Part shown: positions 1 through 7,865 of the stretch, piece by piece
Layout of the letters: each line of letters opens with the position of its first letter
Numbering within the stretch: the first letter of the stretch is position 1
NCBI GenBank assembly: GCA_965222765.1
Contig: CBDCVG010000025.1
Location: 1 to 64,000 of the forward strand
From: Caldora sp965222765
Lineage (GTDB): Bacteria; Cyanobacteriota; Cyanobacteriia; Cyanobacteriales; Coleofasciculaceae
Reading direction: 5' to 3'
Length of the DNA stretch: 64,000 bases
Position numbers and translations under genes: made by a program
The notes under the pieces: model-generated
The model's database searches: none
Seen by the model: only the letters and a program-made list of their open reading frames with translations
What the model was told of the DNA's origin: nothing

Positions 1-1
1 T

Positions 2-1885
2 AATCCCCGCTTATTGGAATGGTTGGATAAGGTATTGGTTGCTGCTACGGTAGATCAAGAGGCGATTCTTCAAGGTTTGGCAGAAAATCCGGTGGAATTG
101 CGGGAGCAAGTTTTGGCTCAGGAGTTAATTCAGCAGATCAATCCACCCCTAAGGAAAATGTTAGAACGGGGATTGGTGTTTGAGTTGCCAGTACCGAGGG
201 AAGCTTTGGTAGCAGTATGTGCTGGAATTCCTCAGTTGGAGGAGCAGTTGGCTAGGGCAGTAAGTTTGGGATTGCTGGAAGTTAGTTCGGATGATGGGTT
301 GCGAGTACCTCGGATTTTGCCTTTGGAGTTAGGTGGGAATCAAAGTTTGTTGCAGGAAGCAACAGAGGTGCTGTATCGTCTTTGGATTAAAGAGGTGGAA
401 TATTCAACCGAGGAACAAAGGCTGGAAATTCATCGGTTGGCATTGGAGGGGAAGGTGGAGGAGATTGCTGTAGAAATTGCTGATTCTTTGACTAGTCGTT
501 GGAATAATCGTAGTCGCTATCGGGAAGCAGTTGAGCTTTCCCAGAAAACTTTAGGCTTAGTTGCAGACTATCGCCTTCTCCATAATTTAGCCCGTGCTGA
601 GCATAAACTTGGTGAGGTAGAGCAAGCAAGTAAGGATTATCAACAAGCTTTAGCTATTTGCCCAGCAGAAGATGAAAAGGAAAAATCAGCTATTATTCAC
701 AATTTGGGAATCCTTAAAGCTGATACAGGAGATATTACTGGAGCGATCGCACTTTATCAGCAATCCTTGGAAATCGAGGAAGGTATTGGTGACTTGCAGG
801 GCAAAGCCTCTACTTTACACCAACTGGGAATCCTGAAAGCCAATACAGGAGATATTACTGGAGCGATCGCACTTTATCAGCAATCTTTGGAAATCACAGA
901 AAGTCTTGGTAACTTGCAGGGCAAAGCCGCCACTTTACACAATTTGGGAAGCCTTAAAGCCAATACAGGAGATATTACTGGAGCGATCGCACTTTATCAG
1001 CAATCCTTGGGAATCAAGGAAAGTCTTGGTAACATGCAGGGCAAAGCCTCTACTTTACACCAACTGGGAATCCTGAAAGCCAATACAGGAGATATTACTG
1101 GAGCGATCGCACTTTATCAGCAATCTTTGGAAATCACAGAAAGTCTTGGTAACTTGCAGGGCAAAGCCGCCACTTTACACAATTTGGGAAGCCTTAAAGC
1201 CAATACAGGAGATATTACTGGAGCGATCGCACTTTATCAGCAATCCTTGGGAATCAAGGAAAGTCTTGGTAACATGCAGGGCAAAGCCTCTACTTTACAC
1301 TGTCTGGGAATCCTGAAAGCCAATACAGGAGATATTACTGGAGCGATCGCACTTTATCAGCAATCTTTGGAAATCAAGGAAAGTATTGGTAACATGCAGG
1401 GCAAAGCCTCTACTTTACACCAACTGGGAATCCTGAAAGCCAATACAGGAGATATTACTGGAGCGATCGCACTTTATCAGCAATCTTTGGAAATCGAGGA
1501 AGGTATTGGTGACTTGCAGGGTAAAGCCTCTACTTTACACCAACTGGGAATCCTGAAAGCTGATACAGGAGATATTACTGGAGCGATCGCACTTTATCAG
1601 CAATCTTTGGAAATCAAGGAAGGTATTGGTGACTTGCAGGGCAAAGCCTCTACTTTGGCAATGCTGGGGCAACTATTAATAACAGCACAAGAGGATTATA
1701 AAACTGGACTGGATTACCTACAACAATCCCTAGACATCTTGCAGCATCTCCAATCCCCCGAAGCTGAGAAGGTGAGGGAAATCATCACCAAGGTGCAACA
1801 GCGAGCAAGCTATAGGGAAAAATCAAAGCCGCGATTAGGCTTGTTCCATAAATTATACCAATCACTGAATAATTGGTTTCAATAG
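2..1885 (+). CDS. TPR-repeat protein, C-terminal part of a probable STAND NTPase (5' truncated by window edge)
   Basis: The frame is open from base 2, so the gene begins before the window; the TTG at 14 is not a convincing start. The first residues read NPRLLEWLDKVL, the helix that commonly ends NB-ARC/AAA-type STAND modules in cyanobacterial TPR proteins. This is followed by a helical region (about residues 20-190) and then TPRs. From about base 705 to 1660 there are eight 40-residue repeats containing TGDITGAIALYQQSL that are nearly identical in DNA. A basic tail (KPRLGLFHKLYQSLNNWFQ) ends the protein. Known role of the family: TPRs as sensor or partner-binding domain for an ATPase switch. 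The NTPase core is not visible here, so the STAND assignment is inference. The gene is followed by inverted-repeat elements. Confidence 0.8.
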   Translation, partial: NPRLLEWLDKVLVAATVDQEAILQGLAENPVELREQVLAQELIQQINPPLRKMLERGLVFELPVPREALVAVCAGIPQLEEQLARAVSLGLLEVSSDDGLRVPRILPLELGGNQSLLQEATEVLYRLWIKEVEYSTEEQRLEIHRLALEGKVEEIAVEIADSLTSRWNNRSRYREAVELSQKTLGLVADYRLLHNLARAEHKLGEVEQASKDYQQALAICPAEDEKEKSAIIHNLGILKADTGDITGAIALYQQSLEIEEGIGDLQGKASTLHQLGILKANTGDITGAIALYQQSLEITESLGNLQGKAATLHNLGSLKANTGDITGAIALYQQSLGIKESLGNMQGKASTLHQLGILKANTGDITGAIALYQQSLEITESLGNLQGKAATLHNLGSLKANTGDITGAIALYQQSLGIKESLGNMQGKASTLHCLGILKANTGDITGAIALYQQSLEIKESIGNMQGKASTLHQLGILKANTGDITGAIALYQQSLEIEEGIGDLQGKASTLHQLGILKADTGDITGAIALYQQSLEIKEGIGDLQGKASTLAMLGQLLITAQEDYKTGLDYLQQSLDILQHLQSPEAEKVREIITKVQQRASYREKSKPRLGLFHKLYQSLNNWFQ

Positions 1886-1927
1886 CACGAAGGAAAATAT
1901 GACGGTATTTTTGATTGTTGTTTATTT

Positions 1928-2144
1928 AGGGTTTGCTGCATAAGTGTGGAAGCTATGCCATACTTTGCTTTCAATCCTATGGCAAGCCAAACAAGTCCAA
2001 GGTTTTTGCATCGATGGGCTCAATTTCTTTGGACCGACTTGGGAAATTTCCTAACATCTAACACCTCCAACCTCACCTACCACCTACCACCTACCACCTA
2101 ACACCTATTCAAACCCGAAAGTTACGACTTATTCAGCAAGCCCT
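1928..2144 (+). repeat. Inverted-repeat element, family A, copy 1
   Basis: A 217-bp element that starts AGGGTTTGCTGCATAAGTGTGG and ends with the inverse form ACTTATTCAGCAAGCCCT. It is flanked by ATTT on both sides (1924-1927 and 2145-2148), which looks like a 4-bp target duplication. The interior carries a short heptad tract of ACCACCT. It has no coding capacity, so it resembles a MITE. Other copies: 2149-2364, 22124-22452, 22929-23189 and 56192-56407, with remnants near 13275, 30997 and 37997. Confidence 0.75.
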
Positions 2145-2148
2145 ATTT

Positions 2149-2364
2149 AGGGCTTGCTGCAAAAGTGTGGAAACTATACCAGACAAAGCTTTCAATCATT
2201 TTATACCTTGCCAGGTACAAGGTTTTTGTATCTTTTGGCTCAATTTCCTTGCACCGTCAGTCGAAAATCCCTAACACCTACTACCTCCAACCTCACCTAC
2301 CACCTACCACCTACCACCTAACACCTATTCAAACCCGAAAGTTACGACTTATTCAGCAAGCCCT
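2149..2364 (+). repeat. Inverted-repeat element, family A, copy 2
   Basis: A second copy directly after copy 1, separated only by ATTT. It has the same terminal repeats (AGGGCTTGCTGCAAAAGTG at left, ATTCAGCAAGCCCT at right) and the same heptad tract. The interior differs from copy 1 and resembles the copy at 56192-56407, so this looks like an independent insertion rather than a local duplication. Open frames inside it are chance readings of the heptads. Confidence 0.75.
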
Positions 2365-2666
2365 AGGTAGTTGGCTTGTCGATACCGAAAGATGGTAGGT
2401 GAACCCGCCCCTACTATCTTATGAAATGAAATAGATTACTATTACCTTGGTGTAGGGTAACTCAACATCAGTATCTTGTGGAACAGGCATCTTGCCTGTG
2501 ATAACTGTAGCTATTTGCAAGATTGCGTCTGCATTTTCTCTCTGACTAGACCTTACAGGCGCACAACTATCCTATTATGTAAAATAATACCATAAAAAAG
2601 GATGTCAAAGATGCGATCGCACTAAAGCAGAATTCAAAATTCATTCAGGAGAGAAGTTATTACTCT

Positions 2667-2699
2667 TTGTTGGGTTTCACTTCGTTACACCCAACCTAC
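2667..2699. repeat. Short palindromic repeat TTGGGTTTCACTTCG type (REP-like), reference copy
   Basis: A 30-33 bp hairpin with stem TTGGGT/ACCCAA around a TTTCACTTCGTTAC loop, followed by CCTAC. It recurs near 3145, 4605, 5083 and 6151 (within the 478-bp units), and in variant form near 13362, 23285, 36745, 49032 and 53149. It is a widespread intergenic palindrome in this genome. It could form an RNA hairpin, but nothing in its placement shows a specific role. Confidence 0.7.
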
Positions 2700-2785
2700 A
2701 AGATCTGCGATCGCACTAGCCTGTATTAAAACTTTGCACTGGCAAGATGCCAGTTCCACAAGAGGAGAGATGATACCTAAAGCTT

Positions 2786-2887
2786 CTAGATTTTAGTTTC
2801 TAGCAGTTCAATAAAACGAAAAACTGCTTGCTGCTGCTCTAGGGTTAGAGAGCGGCATTTTTCTAGTAATTGTTCGACCGTTGCCAT
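2786..2887 (-). pseudogene. Truncated antitoxin gene stump (33 codons), copy 1
   Basis: Reads MATVEQLLEKCRSLTLEQQQ then AVFRFIELLETKI and a stop. The first 31 residues match the antitoxin at 4088-4348 with few changes (C for W, R for H, R for S). Homology ends after LLET, where a short AT-rich segment supplies KI and TAG. The start codon and frame are intact in this and the three other copies. Either a dead remnant or a short peptide that shares the antitoxin N-terminus. Confidence 0.7.
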
Positions 2888-3263
2888 ATTCAGAATTCAA
2901 AATTCATTGATGAGCGTTATTGGTGTTGAGTTTTGTTGTACCTGATCTGCATCTTGTGGAACAGGCATCTTGCCTGTGATAGCTGTAGCTATTCGGATGA
3001 TTGGGATTGCATTTTCTATCTTACTAGACCTTACAGGCGCACAACTATCCTATTATGCAAAATAATACCATAAAAAAGGATGTCAAGGAAGCGATCGCAC
3101 TAAAGCAGAATTCAAAATTCATTCAGGAGAGAAGTTATTACTCTTTGTTGGGTTTCACTTCGTTACACCCAACCTACAAGATCTGCGATCGTACTAGCCT
3201 GTATTAAAACTTTGCACTGGCAAGATGCCAGTTCCACAAGAGGAGAGATGATACCTAAAGCTT

Positions 3264-3365
3264 CTAGATTTTAGTTTCTAGCAGTTCAATAAAACTAAAA
3301 ACTGCTTGCTGCTGCTCTAGGGTTAGAGAGCGGCATTTTTCTAGTAATTGTTCGACCGTTGCCAT
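3264..3365 (-). pseudogene. Truncated antitoxin gene stump, copy 2
   Basis: The same 102-bp reading frame as 2786-2887, exactly one 478-bp unit later. It differs by carrying the codon for S (ACT context) instead of R in the AVF-FIELLET part. The start and the TAG stop are conserved. Confidence 0.7.
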
Positions 3366-3679
3366 ATTCAGAATTCAAAATTCATTGATGAGCGTTATTG
3401 GTGTTGAGTTTTGTTGTACCTGATCTGCATCTTGTGGAACAGGCATCTTGCCTGTGATAGCTGTAGCTATTCGGATGATTGGGATTGCATTTTCTATCTT
3501 ACTAGACCTTACAGGCGCACACCTATCCCATTATGCAAAATAATACCATAAAAAAGGATGTCAAAGATGCGATCGCATTGGAGTAATATTACAGTCCAAC
3601 CCTTGTCCAACCGAGAATTTATACTTGTGGCAAATAGTTTAGGTTACTTCCTTTGAATTTTTAATTCGGCGCAGTGGTA

Positions 3680-4084
3680 CTAGCAACGAGTCGATAAGAT
3701 TTTGATACTGGACGTTCGGTAAATCGATCTACCTGCTTTTTCATGGGTGATAAACTCAGTTGCGCCAATTGATATAGCTGCGGCAATATGCAATGCATCC
3801 ATTGCTCCTAATCCAAATTGGCAAGACTCTTGATAGGCACGTTCAATAATTTGTTCGACATCGGTAGCCCAATAGCTAACACTATCAAAAAAGGTCTCAT
3901 AAAAATGAACTTCTGGTAATTGTCGGTTATAGATAGCCTTGGGCAATACTTCCATTTTTAGGAAAACACTTGAGGCAAACTCACGATTTGGCTCGTCTAA
4001 AATGGCAGCTGCCCTTTCAGCATGTTCATCTCCCACACGAGCTGCAGTAATTAGCACTCCCGCATCAATAAAAGTCCGGATCAT
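3680..4084 (-). CDS. PIN-domain toxin (VapC-like ribonuclease)
   Basis: A 134-aa protein with the PIN acidic constellation: D7 in FIDAGV, E45 in FLKMEV, D96 in GLGAMDALHIAAA, and an acidic position around E115 in ITHEKAG, where Asp is usual. PIN toxins are Mg-dependent endoribonucleases that cut tRNA or rRNA and are held inactive by a cognate antitoxin. The gene lies 3 bp downstream of the 86-aa antitoxin gene (4088-4348), so the pair is almost certainly cotranscribed. It sits inside the third 478-bp unit. Length is normal for the family, and the start (ATG at 4084) directly follows the antitoxin stop. Confidence 0.85.
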   Translation of the reverse strand: MIRTFIDAGVLITAARVGDEHAERAAAILDEPNREFASSVFLKMEVLPKAIYNRQLPEVHFYETFFDSVSYWATDVEQIIERAYQESCQFGLGAMDALHIAAAISIGATEFITHEKAGRSIYRTSSIKILSTRC

Positions 4085-4087
4085 GAA

Positions 4088-4348
4088 TTAATCACCCTGG
4101 TAACCACCTCGACGTTCTGCCACTTCCCGCTCGACATCCTCAATAGTTAACAAAGGTTCACCCGATGCAATGATCTGAGCTCGAATCTCATGGAGTTTCT
4201 TGCCCAATGGTGTTGTAGCCGGATGAAATGCTGGATCTGTTGCTCGAATAACATTAGTTTCTAGCAGTTCAATAAAACTAAAAACTGCTTGCTGCTGCTC
4301 TAGGGTTAGAGAGTGCCATTTTTCTAGTAATTGTTCGACCGTTGCCAT
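4088..4348 (-). CDS. Antitoxin partner of the PIN toxin
   Basis: An 86-aa acidic and helical protein that begins MATVEQLLEKWHSLTLEQQQ and ends in a charged tail (EDVEREVAERRGGYQGD) likely to wrap the toxin. No DNA-binding fold is recognised by eye, and the family is assigned from context and size. It overlaps no gene and is followed after 3 bp by the PIN toxin. Its first 31 codons are the source, or a relative, of the truncated stumps in units 1, 2, 4 and 6 of the surrounding repeat array. Antitoxins of this kind normally bind their own promoter, which would lie in the AT-rich sequence just upstream (4349-4411). Confidence 0.75.
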   Translation of the reverse strand: MATVEQLLEKWHSLTLEQQQAVFSFIELLETNVIRATDPAFHPATTPLGKKLHEIRAQIIASGEPLLTIEDVEREVAERRGGYQGD

Positions 4349-4724
4349 ATTCAGAATTCAAAATTCATTGATGAGCGTTATTGGTTTTGAGTTTTGTTGT
4401 ACCTGATCTGCATCTTGTGGAACAGGCATCTTGCCTGTGATAACTGTAGCTATTTGCAAGATTGCGTCTGCATTTCCTATCTTACTAGACCTTACAGGTG
4501 CACACCTATCCCATCATGTAAAATAATACCATAAAAAAGGATGCCGAGGATGCGATCGCACTAAAGCAGAATTCAAAATTCATTCAGGAGAGAAGTTATT
4601 ACTCTTTGTTGGGTTTCACTTCGTTACACCCAACCTACAAGATCTGCGATCGTACTAGCCTGTATTAAAACTTTGCACTGGCAAGATGCCAGTTCCACAA
4701 GAGGAGAGATGATACCTAAAGCTT

Positions 4725-4826
4725 CTAGATTTTAGTTTCTAGCAGTTCAATAAAACGAAAAACTGCTTGCTGCTGCTCTAGGGTTAGAGAGTGCCATTTT
4801 TCTAGTAATTGTTCGACCGTTGCCAT
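4725..4826 (-). pseudogene. Truncated antitoxin gene stump, copy 3
   Basis: A 33-codon frame like 2786-2887. It carries the WHS form of the intact antitoxin (4088-4348) in its first half and R in the AVFRF part, so it is a mosaic of the other copies. Such mosaicism fits gene conversion between units. Confidence 0.7.
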
Positions 4827-5180
4827 ATTCAGAATTCAAAATTCATTGATGAGCGTTATTGGTTTTGAGTTTTGTTGTACCTGATCTGCATCTTGTGGAA
4901 CAGGCATCTTGCCTGTGATAACTGTAGCTATTTGCAAGATTGCGTCTGCATTTCCTATCTTACTAGACCTTAGAGGTGCACACCTATCCCATTATGTAAA
5001 ATAATACCATAAAAAAGGATGCCGAGGATGCGATCGCACTAAAGCAGAATTCAAAATTCATTCAGGAGAGAAGTTATTACTCTTTGTTGGGTTTCACTTC
5101 GTTACACCCAACCTACAAGATCTGCGATCGCACTATGGTTGAAAGAGTATCTCACCTCAACTATTGATGAAGCTAAGCAT

Positions 5181-5567
5181 TTACCTTTGATATTCTCGAA
5201 CAATAAAAACTGGCTGGGATGTACCGCGTTGATTTATTTTAAGTACCCTAATCAAGCGATTATGCAAAGTCTGTTGAGTGATTAAATAATCATGAAGTAC
5301 CTGCGCTAGACCTTGGCGATCTGGATCATCTTTACAAACGACAATACCCCCATGTTCGATGCCACTGCGATGCAAATTGAGAAAATCATCCCGGTTGAAT
5401 GTCACTACACAGCGTTTGTTTGCTGTCGCCGTCATTAACACGCGATCGTCCGCAATTCCCTGATTAGCATTACCCGCCTCGTAAGAGGTTAAAACATCAT
5501 GGCCTAACCGCCGTAACTCATTTACCAACAGGGCTGACAAGTTTTCATTCGTATAAAACCTAAACAT
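5181..5567 (-). CDS. DUF5615 PIN-like toxin
   Basis: The protein from the ATG at 5567 reads MFRFYTNENLSALLVNELRR, the typical start of DUF5615, a PIN-like (Mut7-C-related) family. Acidic residues N8/E9 (DEN in most relatives; here NEN, so the first Asp is Asn) and the TFNRDDFLNL motif near residue 70 mark the active site. Length is 128 aa. A longer frame extends upstream, but the start at 5567 overlaps the end of the DUF433 gene by 8 bp, the usual arrangement. These pairs are predicted toxin-antitoxin modules. The D-to-N change in the first motif could lower activity. The substrate is unknown. Confidence 0.8.
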   Translation of the reverse strand: MFRFYTNENLSALLVNELRRLGHDVLTSYEAGNANQGIADDRVLMTATANKRCVVTFNRDDFLNLHRSGIEHGGIVVCKDDPDRQGLAQVLHDYLITQQTLHNRLIRVLKINQRGTSQPVFIVREYQR

Positions 5568-5892
5568 CCCAATTATCATCGCTATGGTGAGAGGCAATAA
5601 GAGCATCAATTTCTTCTGGATTAGCTCGGTAATAAGTTCGTGCAGCCAACAGGTCAAAATGAGTCAATCCTGGAAAATCCTTCACTAATGCGTCCTCATC
5701 CAGCCCTTGGTTTGCCAGAGAAATTAACGTCCAAACTGCAATTCGGGTGTTCCGAATGCGGGCATGGCCACCACACACACCATCGGTTTTTTGGATGGTT
5801 TTGGTAATTAAAGTAGACTGAAACAGGGCGTAATGCTCAGGTTCCAGAGCATTAACAGCTTCAGCAAGGGATTCAACCAATTTTGTGTTCAT
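5560..5892 (-). CDS. DUF433 antitoxin
   Basis: A 110-aa protein with the DUF433 signature: GVCGGHARIRNTRIAVWTLI then DFPGLTHFDLLAARTYYRANPEEI. DUF433 forms a winged-helix-like fold and is the usual partner of DUF5615 proteins. The preceding 30 residues (MNTKLVESLAEAVNALEPEH) are a helical extension. The 3' end overlaps the toxin gene by 8 bp, which indicates translational coupling. The start at 5892 is followed upstream by a tail sequence of the fifth repeat unit. As in other modules it probably represses its own operon; this is inference from the family. Confidence 0.85.
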   Translation of the reverse strand: MNTKLVESLAEAVNALEPEHYALFQSTLITKTIQKTDGVCGGHARIRNTRIAVWTLISLANQGLDEDALVKDFPGLTHFDLLAARTYYRANPEEIDALIASHHSDDNWDV

Positions 5893-6262
5893 TAGTAATC
5901 CTCGCCAATAAAAGCTAACAGATTAGCATAGTGACAGCTCTCGTCGCTTATCTTGCGGAACAGGCATCTTGCCTGTGATAACTGTAGCTATTCGGAAGAT
6001 TGCGATCGCATTTTCTATCTTACTAGACCTTACAGGCGCACAACTATCCTATTATGCAAAATAATACCATAAAAAAGGATGTCAAAGATGCGATCGCACT
6101 AAAGCAGAATTCAAAATTCATTCAGGAGAGAAGTTATTACTCTTTGTTGGGTTTCACTTCGTTACACCCAACCTACAAGATCTGCGATCGTACTAGCCTG
6201 TATTAAAACTTTGCACTGGCAAGATGCCAGTTCCACAAGAGGAGAGATGATACCTAAAGCTT

Positions 6263-6364
6263 CTAGATTTTAGTTTCTAGCAGTTCAATAAAACTAAAAA
6301 CTGCTTGCTGCTGCTCTAGGGTTAGAGAGTGCCATTTTTCTAGTAATTGTTCGACCGTTGCCAT
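6263..6364 (-). pseudogene. Truncated antitoxin gene stump, copy 4
   Basis: The fourth 33-codon stump, with W and H at positions 11-12 and S in AVFSF, so it matches the intact antitoxin over its entire shared length before diverging at LLETK. Start and stop are conserved. It lies in the sixth repeat unit. Confidence 0.7.
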
Positions 6365-6630
6365 ATTCAGAATTCAAAATTCATTGATGAGCGTTATTGG
6401 TGTTGGGTTTTGTTGTACCTGATCTGCATCTTGTGGAACAGGCATCTTGCCTGTGATAACTGTAGCTATTCGGATGATTGCGTCTGCATTTTCTCTCTGA
6501 CTAGACCTTACAGGCGCACAACTATCCCATTATGTAAAATAATACCATAAAAAAGGATGCCGAGGAAGCGATCGCACTAAACCAAACTTACATTAGCTAA
6601 AATATCAGTAGTATAACAATTACACGGACC

Positions 6631-7539
6631 ATGCCTTCGAGACATATTCGCTTTGATTGGGCCATCAAAAAACTACTGCGCAATAAAGCTAATTATGTAG
6701 TCTTGGAAGGGTTTTTAAGCGAATTATTACATCAAGATATCACCATCAAGACCCTTCTCGAAAGTGAGGGTAATCAACAAACTATTGATGATAAAAGCAA
6801 CAGAGTTGATATTCTTGCTGAAACCGATTCCGAGGAATTGATCCTCATCGAAGTACAAAATAACTCCCAACTAGATTATTTTCATCGTATGCTCTACGGT
6901 GTTTCTCAGTTAGTGACAGAATATCTCGAACAAGGACAAGAGTACGGCGAAATTAGGAAAATTTATTCGGTGAATATCGTCTACTTTAAACTGGGTAAGG
7001 GAAAAGACTATATTTATCGCCTGAACTCAGAGTTCATTGGGGTGAATAGCGGAGATACCCTAGAACCAACCCTAGCTCAAGAACGGAAATTTAAGATAGA
7101 AAAAGTAGCAGATATCTTCCCAGAATACTACCTGCTGAAAGTGAGAAATTTCAAAGGGGCAGCGGAAACTACCTTACAGGAATGGATCTATTTTCTGAAA
7201 AACAGCGAGATCAAAGATGAATTTGCTGCCAAAGGAATGGTAGAAGCCAAGGAAACCCTGCGAGTAAATAATCTATCAGACACTGAAAGACTAGCATATA
7301 ACCGTTACATGGATAACAAGAGTTACGAAGCAAGTATCTTGAGTACCCAAGAGTTTGAGGCACAATGGCAAATCGAACAGATTGAAGAGGAAAAAATGAG
7401 AGCTAGAGAAGAAGGTAGGGAAGAAGGTATTCAACAAAACACAATAGAGATCGCACGCTCGTGTAAGCAACAAGGCTTAGATATAGAGACGATTATGGCA
7501 ATCACCCAACTGTCTCGGGAAGATATCGAAGCTTTGTAA
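6631..7539 (+). CDS. Rpn-family PD-(D/E)XK nuclease (recombination-promoting nuclease/putative transposase)
   Basis: A 302-aa protein. The N-terminus RHIRFDWAIKKLLRNKANYV is the hallmark of the Rpn/PDDEXK transposase-like family. Catalytic residues: D60 in NRVDILAE, and E74 and Q76 in LILIEVQ. A charged helix (EEEKMRAREEGREEGIQQ) is followed by a short C-terminal helical segment (IMAITQLSREDIEAL) found in cyanobacterial members. Rpn proteins are DNA endonucleases that raise RecA-independent recombination and may mobilise DNA. It starts at an ATG preceded by unit DNA and sits inside the seventh 478-bp unit, so it may contribute to unit rearrangement; that link is inference. Confidence 0.85.
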   Translation: MPSRHIRFDWAIKKLLRNKANYVVLEGFLSELLHQDITIKTLLESEGNQQTIDDKSNRVDILAETDSEELILIEVQNNSQLDYFHRMLYGVSQLVTEYLEQGQEYGEIRKIYSVNIVYFKLGKGKDYIYRLNSEFIGVNSGDTLEPTLAQERKFKIEKVADIFPEYYLLKVRNFKGAAETTLQEWIYFLKNSEIKDEFAAKGMVEAKETLRVNNLSDTERLAYNRYMDNKSYEASILSTQEFEAQWQIEQIEEEKMRAREEGREEGIQQNTIEIARSCKQQGLDIETIMAITQLSREDIEAL

Positions 7540-7865
7540 CTATTGTGAAACTGGAGCTTGCCAGTATTGGTGTTGGGTTTTGTTGTACCTGATCTGTATC
7601 TTGTGGAACAGGCATCTTGCCTGTGATAACTCTAGCTATTCGGAAGATTACATCTGTATTTCCTATCTGACTAGACCTTACAGGCGCACACCTATCCTAT
7701 TATGTAAAATAATACCATAAAAAAGGTTGTCAAGGAAGCGATCGCATTGGAGTAATATTACAGTCCAACCCTATAATTTGTTGCGTAAAAAGTATAAGAA
7801 AAGATGATAACTTAGAGGGTTTTAACTTATTCACCCAAGCCCTACCTCACCCTTAGCCATTAGTC

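Larger units (their letters stand above)
2473..7775. repeat. Array of 478-bp units interrupted by toxin-antitoxin and nuclease genes
   Basis: Units begin with ATCTTGTGGAACAGGCATC at 2473, 2951, 3429, 4412, 4890, 5950 (one change), 6428 and 7598 (ATCTTGTGG after a GATCTGT). Neighbouring units without inserted genes are exactly 478 bp apart (2473/2951/3429; 4412/4890; 5950/6428). A unit contains the inverted motif ACAGGCATCTTGCCTGT, the block CATAAAAAAGGATG, a GCGATCGC site, a hairpin (TTGGGT...ACCCAA), the palindrome CTGGCAAGATGCCAG, and the 5' stump of an antitoxin gene. Units 3, 5 and 7 carry instead a PIN pair, a DUF433/DUF5615 pair and an Rpn gene. The last unit stops near 7775. The near identity suggests recent duplication and homologous exchange. 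Confidence 0.85.

Noticed and set aside
2165..2398. 77-codon frame inside the second family A element
   Set aside because: It reads heptads and terminal repeats; the same frame recurs wherever the element is.
6347..6550. 67-codon plus-strand frame in the repeat array
   Set aside because: It crosses the antitoxin stump and intergenic repeat and has no ribosome site or recognisable protein.
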